Assembly (NCBI GenBank): GCA_945862035.1
Contig: CAMAXB010000183.1
Span: forward strand, 1-6,241
DNA length: 6,241 nt
DNA from: Opitutus sp. GAS368
GTDB taxonomy: Bacteria > Verrucomicrobiota > Verrucomicrobiia > Opitutales > Opitutaceae
Direction of reading: 5' to 3'
The position numbers and the translations under genes were made by a program. Under the pieces are notes generated by a model. It searched no databases. It had not been told where the DNA came from and was given only the letters and a program-made list of their open reading frames with translations. Shown one piece after another: positions 6,151-6,241 of this stretch. Position 1 is the first letter of the stretch. The number at the start of each line of letters is the position of its first letter.

Positions 6151-6241
6151 ATGGATACGCTCCCTCAGTTATTTGAACGAAACTTGGCCTGGGCCGAGCG
6201 TATTCGGGATCGCGATCCGGAGTTCTTCCCCAAGCTCGCCC
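6151..6241 (+). CDS. can: Beta-carbonic anhydrase, N-terminal fragment (continues past window)
   Basis: Thirty codons are visible, beginning MDTLPQLFERNLAWAERIR and ending DRDPEFFPKLA. Bacterial beta-class carbonic anhydrases of the Can type start this way, with an LF-N-AWA helix and DP-FF-LA just before the first zinc-ligand motif C-S-D-S-R. The zinc ligands would lie beyond the window edge, so catalytic competence cannot be judged. The enzyme interconverts CO2 and bicarbonate in the cytoplasm. In-frame alternatives are ATG 6142 and ATG 6115, with a TAA stop at 6088-6090 further upstream. I chose 6151 because it gives the usual family N terminus. A run of seven G precedes it, too close to act as an SD. 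The gene is divergent from aspS across the repeat island. Confidence 0.75.
   Translation, partial: MDTLPQLFERNLAWAERIRDRDPEFFPKLA

Noticed and set aside
5718..6176. 152-codon plus-strand frame through the aspS-can gap
   Set aside because: It runs through stacked inverted repeats and tandem heptamers. The other frames there are also open and the protein looks like no family, so the repeats explain the openness.

Overview
The window is GC-rich bacterial chromosome with ordinary core genes and unusually structured gaps. Gene content (thrS, a TPR protein, glnK/amtB, aspS, a beta-carbonic anhydrase) and protein style fit a Gram-negative bacterium, most likely a Verrucomicrobiota/Opitutaceae-type organism. 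That placement rests on family resemblance from memory, not on a search.

Layout. 1-471 (+) is the 3' end of thrS. 556-1035 (+) is a small TPR_5-type protein. A convergent gap (1036-1160) follows, with a 9-nt-period repeat and a minus-strand terminator. 1161-3612 (-) is a nitrogen-control block, transcribed amtB, then glnK, then a second PII gene. A near-consensus sigma-54 promoter lies at 3713-3730, just upstream of amtB. Both PII genes end in closely similar terminators, as if gene plus terminator had been duplicated as a unit. 3852-5639 (-) is aspS, separated from amtB by a strong bidirectional terminator. 6151-6241 (+) is the first 30 codons of a beta-carbonic anhydrase.

How the genes work together. 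AmtB conducts ammonium and PII (GlnK) proteins plug it when nitrogen is plentiful, so amtB-glnK-glnK is one functional module under nitrogen (sigma-54) control. thrS and aspS are translation housekeeping genes. AspRS carries His31, a residue associated with non-discriminating AspRS, which would imply tRNA-dependent asparagine synthesis in this organism.

The most unusual part is the 511-bp divergent gap between aspS and the carbonic anhydrase gene (5640-6150). It holds a heptamer tandem repeat, two 21-bp hairpin-containing direct repeats, an inverted pair of 29-nt REP-like units with compensatory base changes, and a GTAG-headed hairpin of classical REP layout. I read it as a composite REP/BIME-like island. 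No transposase or other cargo gene is present in the window. Most starts here have no Shine-Dalgarno sequence.
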